Of a stretch of DNA of 39,245 nt, positions 1-9,249 are shown in pieces. A program made the position numbers and the translations under genes. The notes beneath the pieces are model-generated. The model ran no database searches and was not told the DNA's origin. It saw only the letters and a list, made by a program, of their open reading frames with translations. Every line of letters starts with the position of its first letter. Positions within the stretch are counted from its first letter, which is position 1. The DNA comes from Deltaproteobacteria bacterium (GTDB taxonomy: Bacteria; Desulfobacterota; DSM-4660; Desulfatiglandales; Desulfatiglandaceae), in assembly GCA_019309145.1 (NCBI GenBank), contig JAFDGR010000008.1, positions 1-39,245 of the forward strand, written 5' to 3'.

Positions 1-1809
1 GTCAATGATTTTTTCAACAATATTCACCAGGCGAATTTGTTCAAGATCGTTCCGAAATATGCAGAAACAGAACTGCTGCCCAAGTTTTCAACATCTGGAC
101 ATGAACATGACCAGGAAAGAAAGGTCCACCGGGTGACCGAGATTTTCCTGCGGGAGCGTATCGCATCCTCCCTTGGTTTGCAGCAGTTGGACCACTTTCT
201 GGCCAGGATTCTCATGACACTCCATCACCAGCGGGAAATGCTCCCGAGAGAAAACCTGCAACTTCTTCTGAGTTATGATCCGAAAAAGGCCGTGACCTCT
301 ATCGGTTCCAGTACCAAGGGTGTCGCGGATATCATCCACCTCGGCAACAAGGGCCTGAATCTGGTGAGGATCAAGAACTACGGACTCCCGGTTCCTCCGG
401 GATTTATCATTACCACAGAAGTATTCCGCTGCCGTGCAATCATTGAGGAATATCCCCCTGCGAGACGTAATTTTGAAGAGCAGCTCTTCAGCATGGTGAG
501 ACAATTGGAGCGGGAAACGGGAAAATCGTTCGGAGATCCGAAAAACCCGCTGCTCCTGTCGGTCAGAAGCGGGTCCGCCATATCACAACCCGGCATGATG
601 AATACGTTTGTGAACGTGGGTATCAATGAGGACATTGTCCATGGCTTGATAAAGAATACCGGCAACCAGTGGTTCGGCTGGGATACCTATCGCCGATTCC
701 TGCAGTCCTTTGGCATGGGATACGGGCTTGAGAGGGATGCCTTTGATGAGATTATCGCGCGCTCCAAGGAGCGTCTTGGAATTCCCTTCAAGAGGGAATT
801 TTCCGGGGCGCAGATGAAGCTGATTGGGCTGGAGTACCGGACGCTCTTGAAAGAAAACGGGCTCAATCCGGACATGTCGCCCCGGGAGCAACTGCTCGTG
901 GCCATCAGGAAGGTATTCGACTCATGGTATTCCCCCAAGGCGAATACGTATCGCAAGATTATGGGCATTTCAGATGATTGGGGGACTGCGGTGACGGTCC
1001 AGGTGATGGTTTTTGGAAATTTTTCGGCCAGCGCGGGATCAGGGGTGTTTTTTACGCATAATCCCCGGTGGTCCGGGGATATGCTGGTACCATGGGGTGA
1101 CTTCACGCCCGGAAACCAGGGAGAAGACGTGGTCTCCGGTCTTGTGCGGACCCACCCGATTTCCATACGGCAGGCAGAGGCCGAAAACCGGGATCCTGCG
1201 ACCAGCCTTGAGACCCTCTTCCCTGCCATTTATCATTCCCTGAGGGAGTGGTCCAAGGAGTTGGTTTACGAACACCGGTGGAGCCCGCAGGAGATGGAAT
1301 TCACCTTTGAAGGCCCCCGGGAAGAGGACCTGTATTTTTTACAGACCCGTGACATGGGCATGCGGGAAAGGAAAACAGAATCTTCCTTTGAACCCGGAAC
1401 CGGACCTCTTCCCCCGGTTCTGGGCCATGGCATCGGGGTGAGCGGCGGCGCCATGTCAGGGCGCATTGTTTTCAGTATCGAGGAAATCACCAGGTGGCGG
1501 CAGGAGGAGCCGGGCACATCCCTCATCCTGCTCCGAAATGATACGGTCCCTGATGATATTCGGGAGATCTACCAGGCGGACGGGCTTCTGACGGCACGGG
1601 GAGGATCCACCTCCCATGCGGCCATTGTTGCCCATCGCCTTGGAAAGACATGTGTTGTGGGCTGCTCCCGGTTGACCTGCGTGGAGCGGGACCGCATGTG
1701 TATCATCGGAGGCAGGAAACTGGGCCCCGGAGACTACCTCAGTATCGATGGAAGGGAAGGATCAATTTACCTTGGAAAAATGAAGGTCAGGGAGCGTGAG
1801 GAGGTGTAG
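1..1809 (+). CDS. PPDK-like PEP/pyruvate-binding protein (5' partial)
   Basis: The reading frame is open from base 1, so the true start lies upstream of the window and only the last 602 residues are seen. The visible part matches the nucleotide-binding and phosphohistidine parts of pyruvate, phosphate dikinase. It has GNKGLNL and PVPPGFIIT near the start of the ATP-grasp domain, LLSVRSGSAISQPGMMNT, a SWYSPKANTYR block and LYFLQTRD. The mobile phosphohistidine domain carries GGSTSHAAIVAH, with the catalytic His encoded at 1615-1617. The protein stops soon after that domain, so the C-terminal PEP/pyruvate TIM barrel of true PPDK (about 350 residues) is absent. It is therefore not a complete PPDK; it may transfer phosphate to another partner or act in regulation. 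The GAPDH gene starts 5 bp downstream, with its ribosome site inside this gene's last codons, which suggests coupling to lower glycolysis or gluconeogenesis. Confidence 0.85.
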   Translation, partial: VNDFFNNIHQANLFKIVPKYAETELLPKFSTSGHEHDQERKVHRVTEIFLRERIASSLGLQQLDHFLARILMTLHHQREMLPRENLQLLLSYDPKKAVTSIGSSTKGVADIIHLGNKGLNLVRIKNYGLPVPPGFIITTEVFRCRAIIEEYPPARRNFEEQLFSMVRQLERETGKSFGDPKNPLLLSVRSGSAISQPGMMNTFVNVGINEDIVHGLIKNTGNQWFGWDTYRRFLQSFGMGYGLERDAFDEIIARSKERLGIPFKREFSGAQMKLIGLEYRTLLKENGLNPDMSPREQLLVAIRKVFDSWYSPKANTYRKIMGISDDWGTAVTVQVMVFGNFSASAGSGVFFTHNPRWSGDMLVPWGDFTPGNQGEDVVSGLVRTHPISIRQAEAENRDPATSLETLFPAIYHSLREWSKELVYEHRWSPQEMEFTFEGPREEDLYFLQTRDMGMRERKTESSFEPGTGPLPPVLGHGIGVSGGAMSGRIVFSIEEITRWRQEEPGTSLILLRNDTVPDDIREIYQADGLLTARGGSTSHAAIVAHRLGKTCVVGCSRLTCVERDRMCIIGGRKLGPGDYLSIDGREGSIYLGKMKVREREEV

Positions 1810-1813
1810 TGTT

Positions 1814-3049
1814 ATGCGACTGGGTGTGAACGGATTGGGCAGGATAGGGAAGCTGACCCTGTGGTACCACATCGGGAGAAAATATGTTGAGGAAATAGTG
1901 GTCAACATAGGCCGGAATGTGGGCAGGTCGCTGGAAGATATCGCCCATTACCTGGAGCGGGATTCTACCTACGGTTCCCTTGGGAGCTACCTGTACGGCC
2001 ACAGGGCAGGAAATGTCGTGGAGGAGATCGATGAAAAAACGGGGACGATCCGTGTGGATGGAACCAGGATTTATTTTCTCCGGGAGACGAGAAATCCAAT
2101 GAAAATTCCCTGGGGGGAAAGGGACGTGCGGTTGGTGGTGGACACCACAGGAAAATTTCTCGATCCTACCCTGGGTCCGGAAGATCCAAAAGGATCGCTG
2201 CGGGGGCACCTGGAAGCCGGCGCGGAGAAGGTCATTGTTTCTGCCCCTTTCAAGATCCGGGACAAAAGCCAGCCTATTCCGGACGATGCCGTCACGACGG
2301 TGATGGGAGTGAATGAAAATGACTATGATCCGAGAATGCATCGGCTCATTTCAAGTGCCTCGTGTACAACTACCTGCCTGGCGCACATGGTAAAACCCCT
2401 GATCGATTATTTTGGATCCCAGAGTATCCTTACCGCTTCCATGGCCACTGTCCACGCGGTCACCGGCTCCCAACAGGTCCTTGACCGCCTTCCCAAGACC
2501 GGTGCCACGGACCTGCGGAAAAACCGGAGTATTCTGAACAACATCATCCTGACCACCACGGGTGCCGCGAATACCCTGGCGCTGGTGATCCCGGAGATGA
2601 AGCGGATCGGCTTTATCGCGGAATCGGTGCGGATACCCAGTACCACCGGCTCCCTGGTGATTCTGGTGGTTAATCTGCAGGAAGAGCCATCCGGTGAATT
2701 CATCGGGCGGGAGGTGATCAACAGCATTTACCGGGATGCAGCGGCACAGGATGGGCGCAAGTACCTCCAGTACACCGAGGAGCAAAATGTCTCCAGTGAT
2801 ATTATCGGGTTACCCCGGTGCGCGACGCTTATTGAGGGGCATGAAACCCATACCAGGACCGCTGAAGTGGAGATCGATTTAGGAAAAGTGTGCGGCATTG
2901 ACGAGGGGGCGAAACCGGTGGAGAGTTCCGCCCATTTCGGCAGGATTGCCATTACCCAGGCGGTAATTTACGGGTGGTACGATAATGAACTCGGCAGCTA
3001 TGTCAACATGCTGGGAGACCGAACCGTGTCCATCGCCGAGCAAATATGA
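1814..3049 (+). CDS. gap: glyceraldehyde-3-phosphate dehydrogenase, type I
   Basis: This NAD(P)-dependent enzyme interconverts glyceraldehyde-3-phosphate and 1,3-bisphosphoglycerate in glycolysis and gluconeogenesis. The Rossmann start (VNGLGRIGKLT) is at residues 5-15. The catalytic Cys184 lies in SASCTTTCLA and the partner His214 in ATVHAVTG. The C-terminus has the conserved WYDNELGSYVNM block. The protein is 411 residues, longer than the usual 330-340, with extra sequence around residues 35-65 (DIAHYLERDSTYG and after). This resembles the long GAPDH variants of proteobacteria rather than the classic GapA. I chose ATG 1814 over the in-frame GTG at 1796 because GAGGAGG (1798-1804) sits 9 nt before it. 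The stop is 6 nt before mutL. Confidence 0.93.
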   Translation: MRLGVNGLGRIGKLTLWYHIGRKYVEEIVVNIGRNVGRSLEDIAHYLERDSTYGSLGSYLYGHRAGNVVEEIDEKTGTIRVDGTRIYFLRETRNPMKIPWGERDVRLVVDTTGKFLDPTLGPEDPKGSLRGHLEAGAEKVIVSAPFKIRDKSQPIPDDAVTTVMGVNENDYDPRMHRLISSASCTTTCLAHMVKPLIDYFGSQSILTASMATVHAVTGSQQVLDRLPKTGATDLRKNRSILNNIILTTTGAANTLALVIPEMKRIGFIAESVRIPSTTGSLVILVVNLQEEPSGEFIGREVINSIYRDAAAQDGRKYLQYTEEQNVSSDIIGLPRCATLIEGHETHTRTAEVEIDLGKVCGIDEGAKPVESSAHFGRIAITQAVIYGWYDNELGSYVNMLGDRTVSIAEQI

Positions 3050-3055
3050 GGTGCA

Positions 3056-4756
3056 ATGAATAAGATTAGGATTCTTGCTGAAAATGTGGCCTCCCAGATT
3101 GCCGCGGGAGAGGTAGTTGAACGGCCGGCATCCGTGGTGAGAGAACTGCTGGACAACAGCATCGATGCCGGCGCACGGCGCATCCTGATCTCCGTTGAAG
3201 GGGGAGGAAAGCGGAAAATCAAGGTGAGTGATGATGGTTCCGGGATGTCGAGGGACGATTTGCTCCTCTGTGTCGAACGTCATGCCACGAGCAAGATCAG
3301 GTCTGTTTCCGATCTGTTCGCCGTGCGAACTTTGGGTTTTCGTGGAGAGGCCCTGCCGAGCATCGCCTCAGTATCTAAAATGGAAATCACCAGCCGGCCC
3401 GGAAAAGACCTAGCCGGGCATACGTTTAAACTGGCCGGGGGAAGATTTCTTTCCCTCGACGAGACCGGATGTCCGCCCGGTACGAGCGTGTTGGTGAGAG
3501 ACCTTTTTTACAACCTGCCTGTCCGGAGAAAGTTCCTGAGAAGCCCTCGGACCGAGATGGAACATATTGTTGATACCGTTACCCGGTGGGCACTTCCTTT
3601 TTCTGATCGGGAATTCAGGCTTGACAGTGAACAAAAGAGAGTGGTGTATTTTCCTGCCACCGGCGACCAGGTAATCCGCCTTTCACACCTTTTCGGAAAG
3701 AAAGTCGCCGCAGCCCTTCTTGAAGCCCGAGAGAACGGTCCCGGGTTGAATATCAGTGCTTACCTTGCCCCTCCGGAATTTTCCCGGAACCGGGGAGATC
3801 GTCTCTATGTATATGTAAACCAGAGAAACATCCGGGACCGCTTCGTCACCAGGGCTGTCCTGGAAGGATACGGGCGGCGGCTCATGAAGGGACAGTATCC
3901 CCAGGGAGTCATATTCATCGACATAGACCCGTTGCAGGTGGATGTAAATATCCACCCCACGAAACAGGAGATCAGGTTCCGCGATGGACGCCTGGTGTTC
4001 CGGAAAATCGTCACCGCCATCGAGAGGACACTGTCAAGGGAATTCCAGGCATTTGTGGAAACAGAATTTTCCGGAAAAGAATCGTTTTCCCCGTTATTCG
4101 CGCATGAACCTGCCCAGGCGGAGTTTATTCCGGCCCGCCATGGCACGACACAGGGCCCCGGACCTCCGAGGGACACGCCAAGGGATGAACCGGCGATCAT
4201 AGGGAATCTGGGGAATACCTATATCCTCTGCCAGGCAAGAGAAGGCCTGCTGATGGTTGATCAGCACGCGGCCCACGAGCGGGTGGTGTACGAAAAAATC
4301 AGAAACGATTTCGGGCAGGGGAAGGTGCAAACCCAGGCCCTACTGGTTCCCTTGAAACTCGAGTTTTCCCTGAAAGAAGCAAAGATACTCGCTGAAAAGG
4401 GAAGCCTGCTTTCCCGGTTCGGCATTGAACTGGAGCATTTCGGCGGCAACACGTTTCTGCTGAGAGAGGTACCCGCGCTGCTCTCCCGGGTAAACTGGGA
4501 AGACTTCCTCTCGGAGCTTATTCCTGACCTGGAAAAGGGCATGTTGCAAGACCAGGCCGCGGTTGATGAGATGTTTATGCTCATGGCATGTCACAGCGCA
4601 ATCCGGGCAAGACATTCGCTTACCCATGAAGAGATGTCGCATTTGCTCCGACAACTGCTGGAAATGGACCTGCCCTCCAATTGCCCGCATGGAAGACCCA
4701 TTTTTCGCTATCTCACCTATGCTGAAATTGAAAAGATGTTCAAACGGGTTGTTTAG
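3056..4756 (+). CDS. mutL: DNA mismatch repair protein MutL (endonuclease type)
   Basis: MutL links mismatch recognition by MutS to strand incision. The GHKL ATPase part shows Glu30 and Asn34 in RELLDNSIDAGA, DDGSGM and TLGFRGEALPSIASV. The transducer domain ends in VNIHPTKQEIRF. The C-terminal dimerisation domain carries the endonuclease metal motif DQHAAHERVVYE (the DQHA-x2-E-x4-E pattern), plus ACHSAIRA and CPHGRPIFRY, so this is a nicking MutL as in bacteria without MutH. The length of 566 residues is slightly below average because the linker (about residues 335-375) is short. ATG 3056 is preceded by a weak GAGGTG. The gene is followed by miaA, a pairing seen in many bacteria. Confidence 0.97.
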   Translation: MNKIRILAENVASQIAAGEVVERPASVVRELLDNSIDAGARRILISVEGGGKRKIKVSDDGSGMSRDDLLLCVERHATSKIRSVSDLFAVRTLGFRGEALPSIASVSKMEITSRPGKDLAGHTFKLAGGRFLSLDETGCPPGTSVLVRDLFYNLPVRRKFLRSPRTEMEHIVDTVTRWALPFSDREFRLDSEQKRVVYFPATGDQVIRLSHLFGKKVAAALLEARENGPGLNISAYLAPPEFSRNRGDRLYVYVNQRNIRDRFVTRAVLEGYGRRLMKGQYPQGVIFIDIDPLQVDVNIHPTKQEIRFRDGRLVFRKIVTAIERTLSREFQAFVETEFSGKESFSPLFAHEPAQAEFIPARHGTTQGPGPPRDTPRDEPAIIGNLGNTYILCQAREGLLMVDQHAAHERVVYEKIRNDFGQGKVQTQALLVPLKLEFSLKEAKILAEKGSLLSRFGIELEHFGGNTFLLREVPALLSRVNWEDFLSELIPDLEKGMLQDQAAVDEMFMLMACHSAIRARHSLTHEEMSHLLRQLLEMDLPSNCPHGRPIFRYLTYAEIEKMFKRVV

Positions 4757-4808
4757 TACCTTGGAAGAAAATTGGTTCATTTCCGGTTTATCCGGGGTAG
4801 GTTTTAAG

Positions 4809-5774
4809 ATGGGGAAAAAAACGAAGGAACTGCCCAAGCTTATTATTATTGCCGGACCCACCGCCAGCGGGAAGACGAGCGTCTCCGTGGAGCTTGCGCG
4901 CCTTTTTGACGCGGAAATCATCAACGCGGACTCTATGCAGGTATACCGGGGGATGGATATCGGGACGGCCAAGCCTTCCATTGAAGAGAGGAAGGGGGTT
5001 CCCCACCACCTCCTGGACGTGGTGAATCCCGATGAGGAGTATAATGCCGCCATCTATCGGGATATGGCTTCTGCCGCTGCGCTGGATATTATCCGGCGGG
5101 GAAGGCGGGCCATGGTGGTGGGCGGAACAGGGCTTTACATAAAGAGCCTGCTGGGAGGGCTTTTCCAGTGCCCGCCGGCGGCTCCGGAGATCCGGGAGTC
5201 ATTGACAAGAGAATGGGAATCTGCAGGACCCCGTGCGCTTTATGAGCGACTGGAGCGGTTAGATCCGCAGAGCGCGAGAAACATTCACCCCAATGACCGG
5301 GTGCGGGTTCTCCGTGCGCTTGAAGTCATTTCCCTGACAAACCGGCCCCCCTCCGCGTTAAGCCGGGAGCATGGATTTTCTGACCACGCATTCAATGCCT
5401 TGAAATTTTGTCTCAAGAGGGATCGGGAGGAGCTCTACCATCGCGTCAACACGAGAACCATTGCGATGATAGAGGCCGGGCTTCTTGTGGAGACGGAAAG
5501 CCTGCTGAGGAAGGGATACAGCCCCCGGCTGAAGCCCCTCCAGGCCATCGGCTACAAACAGGCGGTGGAATACCTGGAAGGGCGCTTTTCACTGGAAAAA
5601 ACCATAGAGAAGATCCAGCGGGAGACGAGAAGGTATGCCAAGAGACAACTTACCTGGTTTCGCGCTGATCCTGAATATACCTGGGTGGATCCCCGGCAGA
5701 TCCATGTGTTTGTGCGGGAAATTGAAACGTTTCTTGCTCTTTCACACAGCGGTGCAGGGGGCTTTGGCCTTTGA
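4809..5774 (+). CDS. miaA: tRNA dimethylallyltransferase MiaA
   Basis: MiaA adds the dimethylallyl group to A37 of tRNAs that read codons starting with U. The P-loop GPTASGKT is at residues 16-23, followed by the family signature NADSMQVYRGMDIGTAKP, then GGTGLYIKSLL, and near the C-terminus LQAIGYKQAVEYLEG and RRYAKRQLTWFR. At 321 residues it has normal length. The frame is open further upstream into mutL, but ATG 4809 places the P-loop at the normal distance and follows GGGGTAGG. The 186 bases after the stop (5775-5960) hold no gene; they contain small imperfect hairpins, for example 5879-5884 pairing with 5889-5894, without a clear T-tract. Confidence 0.96.
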   Translation: MGKKTKELPKLIIIAGPTASGKTSVSVELARLFDAEIINADSMQVYRGMDIGTAKPSIEERKGVPHHLLDVVNPDEEYNAAIYRDMASAAALDIIRRGRRAMVVGGTGLYIKSLLGGLFQCPPAAPEIRESLTREWESAGPRALYERLERLDPQSARNIHPNDRVRVLRALEVISLTNRPPSALSREHGFSDHAFNALKFCLKRDREELYHRVNTRTIAMIEAGLLVETESLLRKGYSPRLKPLQAIGYKQAVEYLEGRFSLEKTIEKIQRETRRYAKRQLTWFRADPEYTWVDPRQIHVFVREIETFLALSHSGAGGFGL

Positions 5775-5960
5775 ACCCTGCTCTTGATCTTATCGCCAAG
5801 TCGCACCTTGTCATCCGTTTCAGACAGTGGTAAAAGGCACTGTAGGAGGAACGTTTTTATTGCAAACGAATAATGATCACGACCGGGAGGTCGTTCCTGC
5901 AAAGGAATGGTGAAACAGATTGAACGCATACGTCATATGGGCATCCCGGGCAGGAGAGTG

Positions 5961-6815
5961 ATGAAAAACAGGCTCCGGTCCGCAGCGCTCATGGTTTTAC
6001 TGGTCCTTCTATTTTATCCCTCGCTCTCAGGGGCAGGGATCTATGTGGAAACGCTGGCGACGGGAAGGATAGACTGGTCCAATGGCGTCGTGGAAGCGAT
6101 TGGCATTGGAGTTCCTCCCCGGAAAATTGCAAACCAGGCACAGGCACGCACCCTGGCCCTGCAACAGGCCAGGGTGCTCGCGGCGAGAAACATACTCAAG
6201 ACGCTCAAAACGCTTCGGATTGACCGTGATTCCCTGGCAAAAGACATGATGTTGAAACATGGCTTTCTTGGCGATCAACTGAAGAAGCTGGTGTACCATG
6301 CCGCAGAGAGGGAGATATTTTTTCTGCCGCGGAACAGGGTGAAGATGATTCTTACGGTGGGCATCAGGTGCGGGCTCGCGGATATCCTTCTGCCGGAGAG
6401 TATCCGGGAAATCGACCATATTAAGGGGGGAATACCTGAGAAAAAGGGGAATTCATCGGAGTCCCGGGAAAAGAAGGCATTCACCGGGCTGGTCATTGAC
6501 TGCCGGGGACTGAAAGTAACACCCGCCCTCGTACCCCACGTCCTGGATGAAGAGGGTAACGAGATTTATGGTCCGGCCATCGTCACCAGAAGAGAGGCAC
6601 TCCGGAAAGGAGTGGCGAGGTATGAGAAAAGAATTGAGGATGCCCTCCGCGACCCGAGAATCGGCGCGAATCCCCTGAAGGTGAAAGCGGTGCGGGCAAG
6701 CGGGAGGAACTCGTGTGATATTGTTCTTTCGAATGCGGATGCCGCACGGATTATTGAGACACCTGCGAATCTTGGTTTTTTGCGGTCGGCGGGCGTCATT
6801 ATCGTTCTGGATTGA
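5961..6815 (+). CDS. exported LPP20/FlgT-N-like protein of unknown function
   Basis: I recognise no named gene. The 284-residue protein starts with a typical Sec signal (MKNRLRSAALMVLLVLLFY, cut near SLSGAG). Residues 30-120 (WSNGVVEAIGIGVPP, then QARTLALQQARVLAARNILKTL) resemble the LPP20/FlgT N-terminal fold, where an alanine-rich helix follows a short strand region. A second part starting TGLVIDCRGLKVTPALVPHV often accompanies this fold in uncharacterised proteins. A low-complexity linker (about residues 155-175, Gly/Lys/Ser/Glu) separates the two. I chose ATG 5961 because GGAGAG lies 5 nt upstream and the signal peptide then begins correctly; an in-frame ATG at 5907 would bury it. It heads a three-gene exported cluster. 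No flagellar genes are nearby, so a flagellar role is not supported. Confidence 0.72.
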   Translation: MKNRLRSAALMVLLVLLFYPSLSGAGIYVETLATGRIDWSNGVVEAIGIGVPPRKIANQAQARTLALQQARVLAARNILKTLKTLRIDRDSLAKDMMLKHGFLGDQLKKLVYHAAEREIFFLPRNRVKMILTVGIRCGLADILLPESIREIDHIKGGIPEKKGNSSESREKKAFTGLVIDCRGLKVTPALVPHVLDEEGNEIYGPAIVTRREALRKGVARYEKRIEDALRDPRIGANPLKVKAVRASGRNSCDIVLSNADAARIIETPANLGFLRSAGVIIVLD

Positions 6816-6874
6816 GGGCTCGGATTGGTATTCCAGGAAGAGGAGTATTTCCTTCAAATAGTAAGGAGATGGTT

Positions 6875-8023
6875 ATGAATACGCCGAGAAGCTGGTTGTA
6901 TCCTGGTCTGTTGTTCGTCGTCTCTGTTTTCATCCTGACAGGGTGCAGCGGACAGCATACGACTTTGCAGAGTTTTCTTGATACACCAAAACATCACGCG
7001 TCAAACGGCTTCAGCTTCCTGGTCCGTGGGCAAATGAGCGATGCGGAACGCGAATTTCAAGCCGCCCTCCGGCTCGATCATTCCTTTTCTCAGGCCCATT
7101 GCGGCCTTGGCCTTATCGCCGGAATCAGAAAAGATTATCCCTTGGCCTTTCAAGCCATGGCACTGGCCAAGCACTATGCCAAGACCGAGAAAGACCGGGC
7201 GATGTTCGCGGTGGGAGAAATGCGTCTGCATACCATGAAGAAGGGGGAGGCGTGGTTGGATCATGTGGAGGTTTTTTTTGAGGATGCGATAAAAAATGTC
7301 CCGGACTCCCCGGAGGCCTATTATTACCTTGGTCTTGCCTTGAAGCAGGCGCACAGGTTCCAGGATGCGGAAAAGGCCTTCAAAAAGGTCATGGCGCTCA
7401 ATTCCCGCCTGTTTTGGCAGACGAAGAGAGAATTAAGAATAGTGAGAAAAGTTATCAGCGCTATGCCGGGGTCTCTTGCGGGGAAGAATATTGCGTTGAA
7501 AAATGCAATAACAAGGGCTGATGTGGCGGCACTGGTCGTTGAAGAATTGAAGCTGGACAAGATTTACCAGGAATTGGCTCGTCATGAAAAGAGCTTTCGA
7601 CTACCGCAAGGGTTGCATGAGCAATCCGAACTTCCGGCGCTTCCCGCCGACGTGACGGCCCATCCCTTGCGGGAGGATATCGAGATTGCGCTCCAATTGG
7701 GCGTGCATGGTCTCGGATGCTTTCCCGACGGTTCCTTTCGACCGGAACAGCCGGTTACCCGGGCTGAATACGCGGTAGTCCTGGGGAGTATTATGAGTGT
7801 CATCCGACAGGACCCCACATTAACCACGCGTTTCAGCGGAAGAGCATCGCCGTTTTCGGACATCGGAAACGATGACCCCTCCTTCAACGCGGTGATGCTT
7901 TGTACGGCAGAGACGGCCATTATGGAACCGGGGGAAGGGGTTTTCAATCCCTGGGGAAACATTTCCGGCGCCGATGCAGTGCTGGCTCTTCGAAAACTCA
8001 AAAAAGTACTGGATATCCATTGA
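6875..8023 (+). CDS. lipoprotein with TPR repeats and SLH-like domain
   Basis: The 382-residue product begins with a signal peptide and a lipobox (FILTGCSG; Cys about residue 24), so it is probably a lipid-anchored envelope protein. Residues 45-190 form tetratricopeptide repeats (for example AEREFQAALRLDHSFSQAH and AYYYLGLALKQAHRFQDAEK). The C-terminal 180 residues contain S-layer-homology-like units: AITRADVAALVVEEL, then a long gap, PDGSFRPEQPVTRAEYAVVL and FNPWGNISGADAVLALRKL. The start is ATG 6875, with AAGGAG 6 nt upstream; the nearer ATG 6869 touches the ribosome site. SLH units suggest contact with cell-wall or outer-membrane polymer. It sits between two LPP20/FlgT-like genes, so the three probably act together; the function is unknown. 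Confidence 0.75.
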   Translation: MNTPRSWLYPGLLFVVSVFILTGCSGQHTTLQSFLDTPKHHASNGFSFLVRGQMSDAEREFQAALRLDHSFSQAHCGLGLIAGIRKDYPLAFQAMALAKHYAKTEKDRAMFAVGEMRLHTMKKGEAWLDHVEVFFEDAIKNVPDSPEAYYYLGLALKQAHRFQDAEKAFKKVMALNSRLFWQTKRELRIVRKVISAMPGSLAGKNIALKNAITRADVAALVVEELKLDKIYQELARHEKSFRLPQGLHEQSELPALPADVTAHPLREDIEIALQLGVHGLGCFPDGSFRPEQPVTRAEYAVVLGSIMSVIRQDPTLTTRFSGRASPFSDIGNDDPSFNAVMLCTAETAIMEPGEGVFNPWGNISGADAVLALRKLKKVLDIH

Positions 8024-8067
8024 GTCTTGAAAAACCTGGCCTGCGAAGGCCGTGGAGGGTGTACCCA

Positions 8068-9240
8068 TTGAGACGATCAATAAGACTTATCCTTTTTATG
8101 CTGTGTACCTTTGGACTCGTTTATTCATCTGGTTTTTTCCCCCGCGCAGCTCTCGGGAAAGAAAAAATCAGCGATGAGATCCTGGCCATGGGAACGGCAA
8201 AAGTGGTCCAGGAGAACATGGCGGCTGCAAAGTCGGAAGCCCTTTCCAATGCCATGGGAAAGGCCATGGAAGAGTATCTGATCCTTCGTCTTGGGGAGGC
8301 CGGGGTGATCAACAATTTTGAGCGTGTGGTCAGGGAAATAGTGCCATCCTTGCATGAAGGAATAGAAAATTTTCATATCCTGGCTGAAAACACGGGCGGC
8401 GATGTATACCAGGTGCTGGTGAAAGTAAAGGTCAATGAGAAGGTGATCGATGAAAAATTGCGATTCAGCGGGATTGCCCTTGAGAAAGCGTCCCAGAGCA
8501 AAATCCTTTTCATGATTTCAGAATTCAAGGAGGGGGGAACGCAGTACTGGTGGAAAGGCCCTGATTTCTTTTCCGTCTTGAATCAGGCAGAGGTGCTTCT
8601 TTATAATGTTTTTCAGGAACGCGGCTTCATGCCCATAAACCATACGTTTGGGATTGCGGAAGGATCTTTATCTCCGGCAATGCGAAAGGGAGAACTGGAC
8701 AATACCGGGGCGTTGGAATGGGGGAAGATGCTCTCTGCTGATTTTGTGATCACCGGCAAGAGTATGATTGAAGATGACCATAACATCACTCTTCATCTGC
8801 GGGTATTTTCCGTAAAAGACGGCCTGCTCCTGGCAGAAGGATCCGAAACAAGCCACAAAGATATGATCAAGGAAAGCGACGAAGAAAGCAGTGAAGTCCT
8901 TGGACGGGTGGTGCGCAAGCTTGCTGACCGGCTGATCCCGGCCATGATCTCCCTGGGAAGTGGAACCCCTGCCGGCATTCAGCACATCCAGATCACGTTG
9001 AAAGGGATGCGGAATTACCAGGAATTCAAAAACTTGCAGCGGTTCCTGAAAGAAGACCTCCCCGGCGTACAATCGGTTCGGCAGAGCCGTATGAGCCAGG
9101 GTTTGCTGAGCGTGGAAGTCGATTTTGCCGGAAGCAGGAGGCAGTTGTTGGGTCGGCTGTTGAATCAGGAAAAACTCCCCATGAAACTGGTCATTGAAAG
9201 CGCGACGGATACGCACATCATTTTACAGGTTGTTCAATAG
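8068..9240 (+). CDS. exported FlgT-like protein of unknown function
   Basis: The 390-residue product has a signal peptide (RRSIRLILFMLCTFGLVY, cut near RAALG). Residues 35-140 match the FlgT/LPP20 N-terminal pattern: alanine-rich helix (AAKSEALSNAMGKAMEEYL), then an NFERVVREIV segment and a VYQVLVKVKVNEKVIDEKL strand-helix. The middle (ILFMISEFKEGG to LLAEGSET) looks like the FlgT/CsgG-like middle domain, with ADFVITGKSMIEDD. The end (about 305-390) is a small alpha-beta unit. The start is uncertain: TTG 8068 has GGAGGG 8 nt before it and is preferred, while GTG 8059 overlaps that site. It follows the TPR-SLH lipoprotein by 44 bp. With no flagellar genes in view, I read it as part of an envelope assembly and not as true FlgT. 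Confidence 0.7.
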   Translation: MRRSIRLILFMLCTFGLVYSSGFFPRAALGKEKISDEILAMGTAKVVQENMAAAKSEALSNAMGKAMEEYLILRLGEAGVINNFERVVREIVPSLHEGIENFHILAENTGGDVYQVLVKVKVNEKVIDEKLRFSGIALEKASQSKILFMISEFKEGGTQYWWKGPDFFSVLNQAEVLLYNVFQERGFMPINHTFGIAEGSLSPAMRKGELDNTGALEWGKMLSADFVITGKSMIEDDHNITLHLRVFSVKDGLLLAEGSETSHKDMIKESDEESSEVLGRVVRKLADRLIPAMISLGSGTPAGIQHIQITLKGMRNYQEFKNLQRFLKEDLPGVQSVRQSRMSQGLLSVEVDFAGSRRQLLGRLLNQEKLPMKLVIESATDTHIILQVVQ

Positions 9241-9249
9241 ATATTGCAG

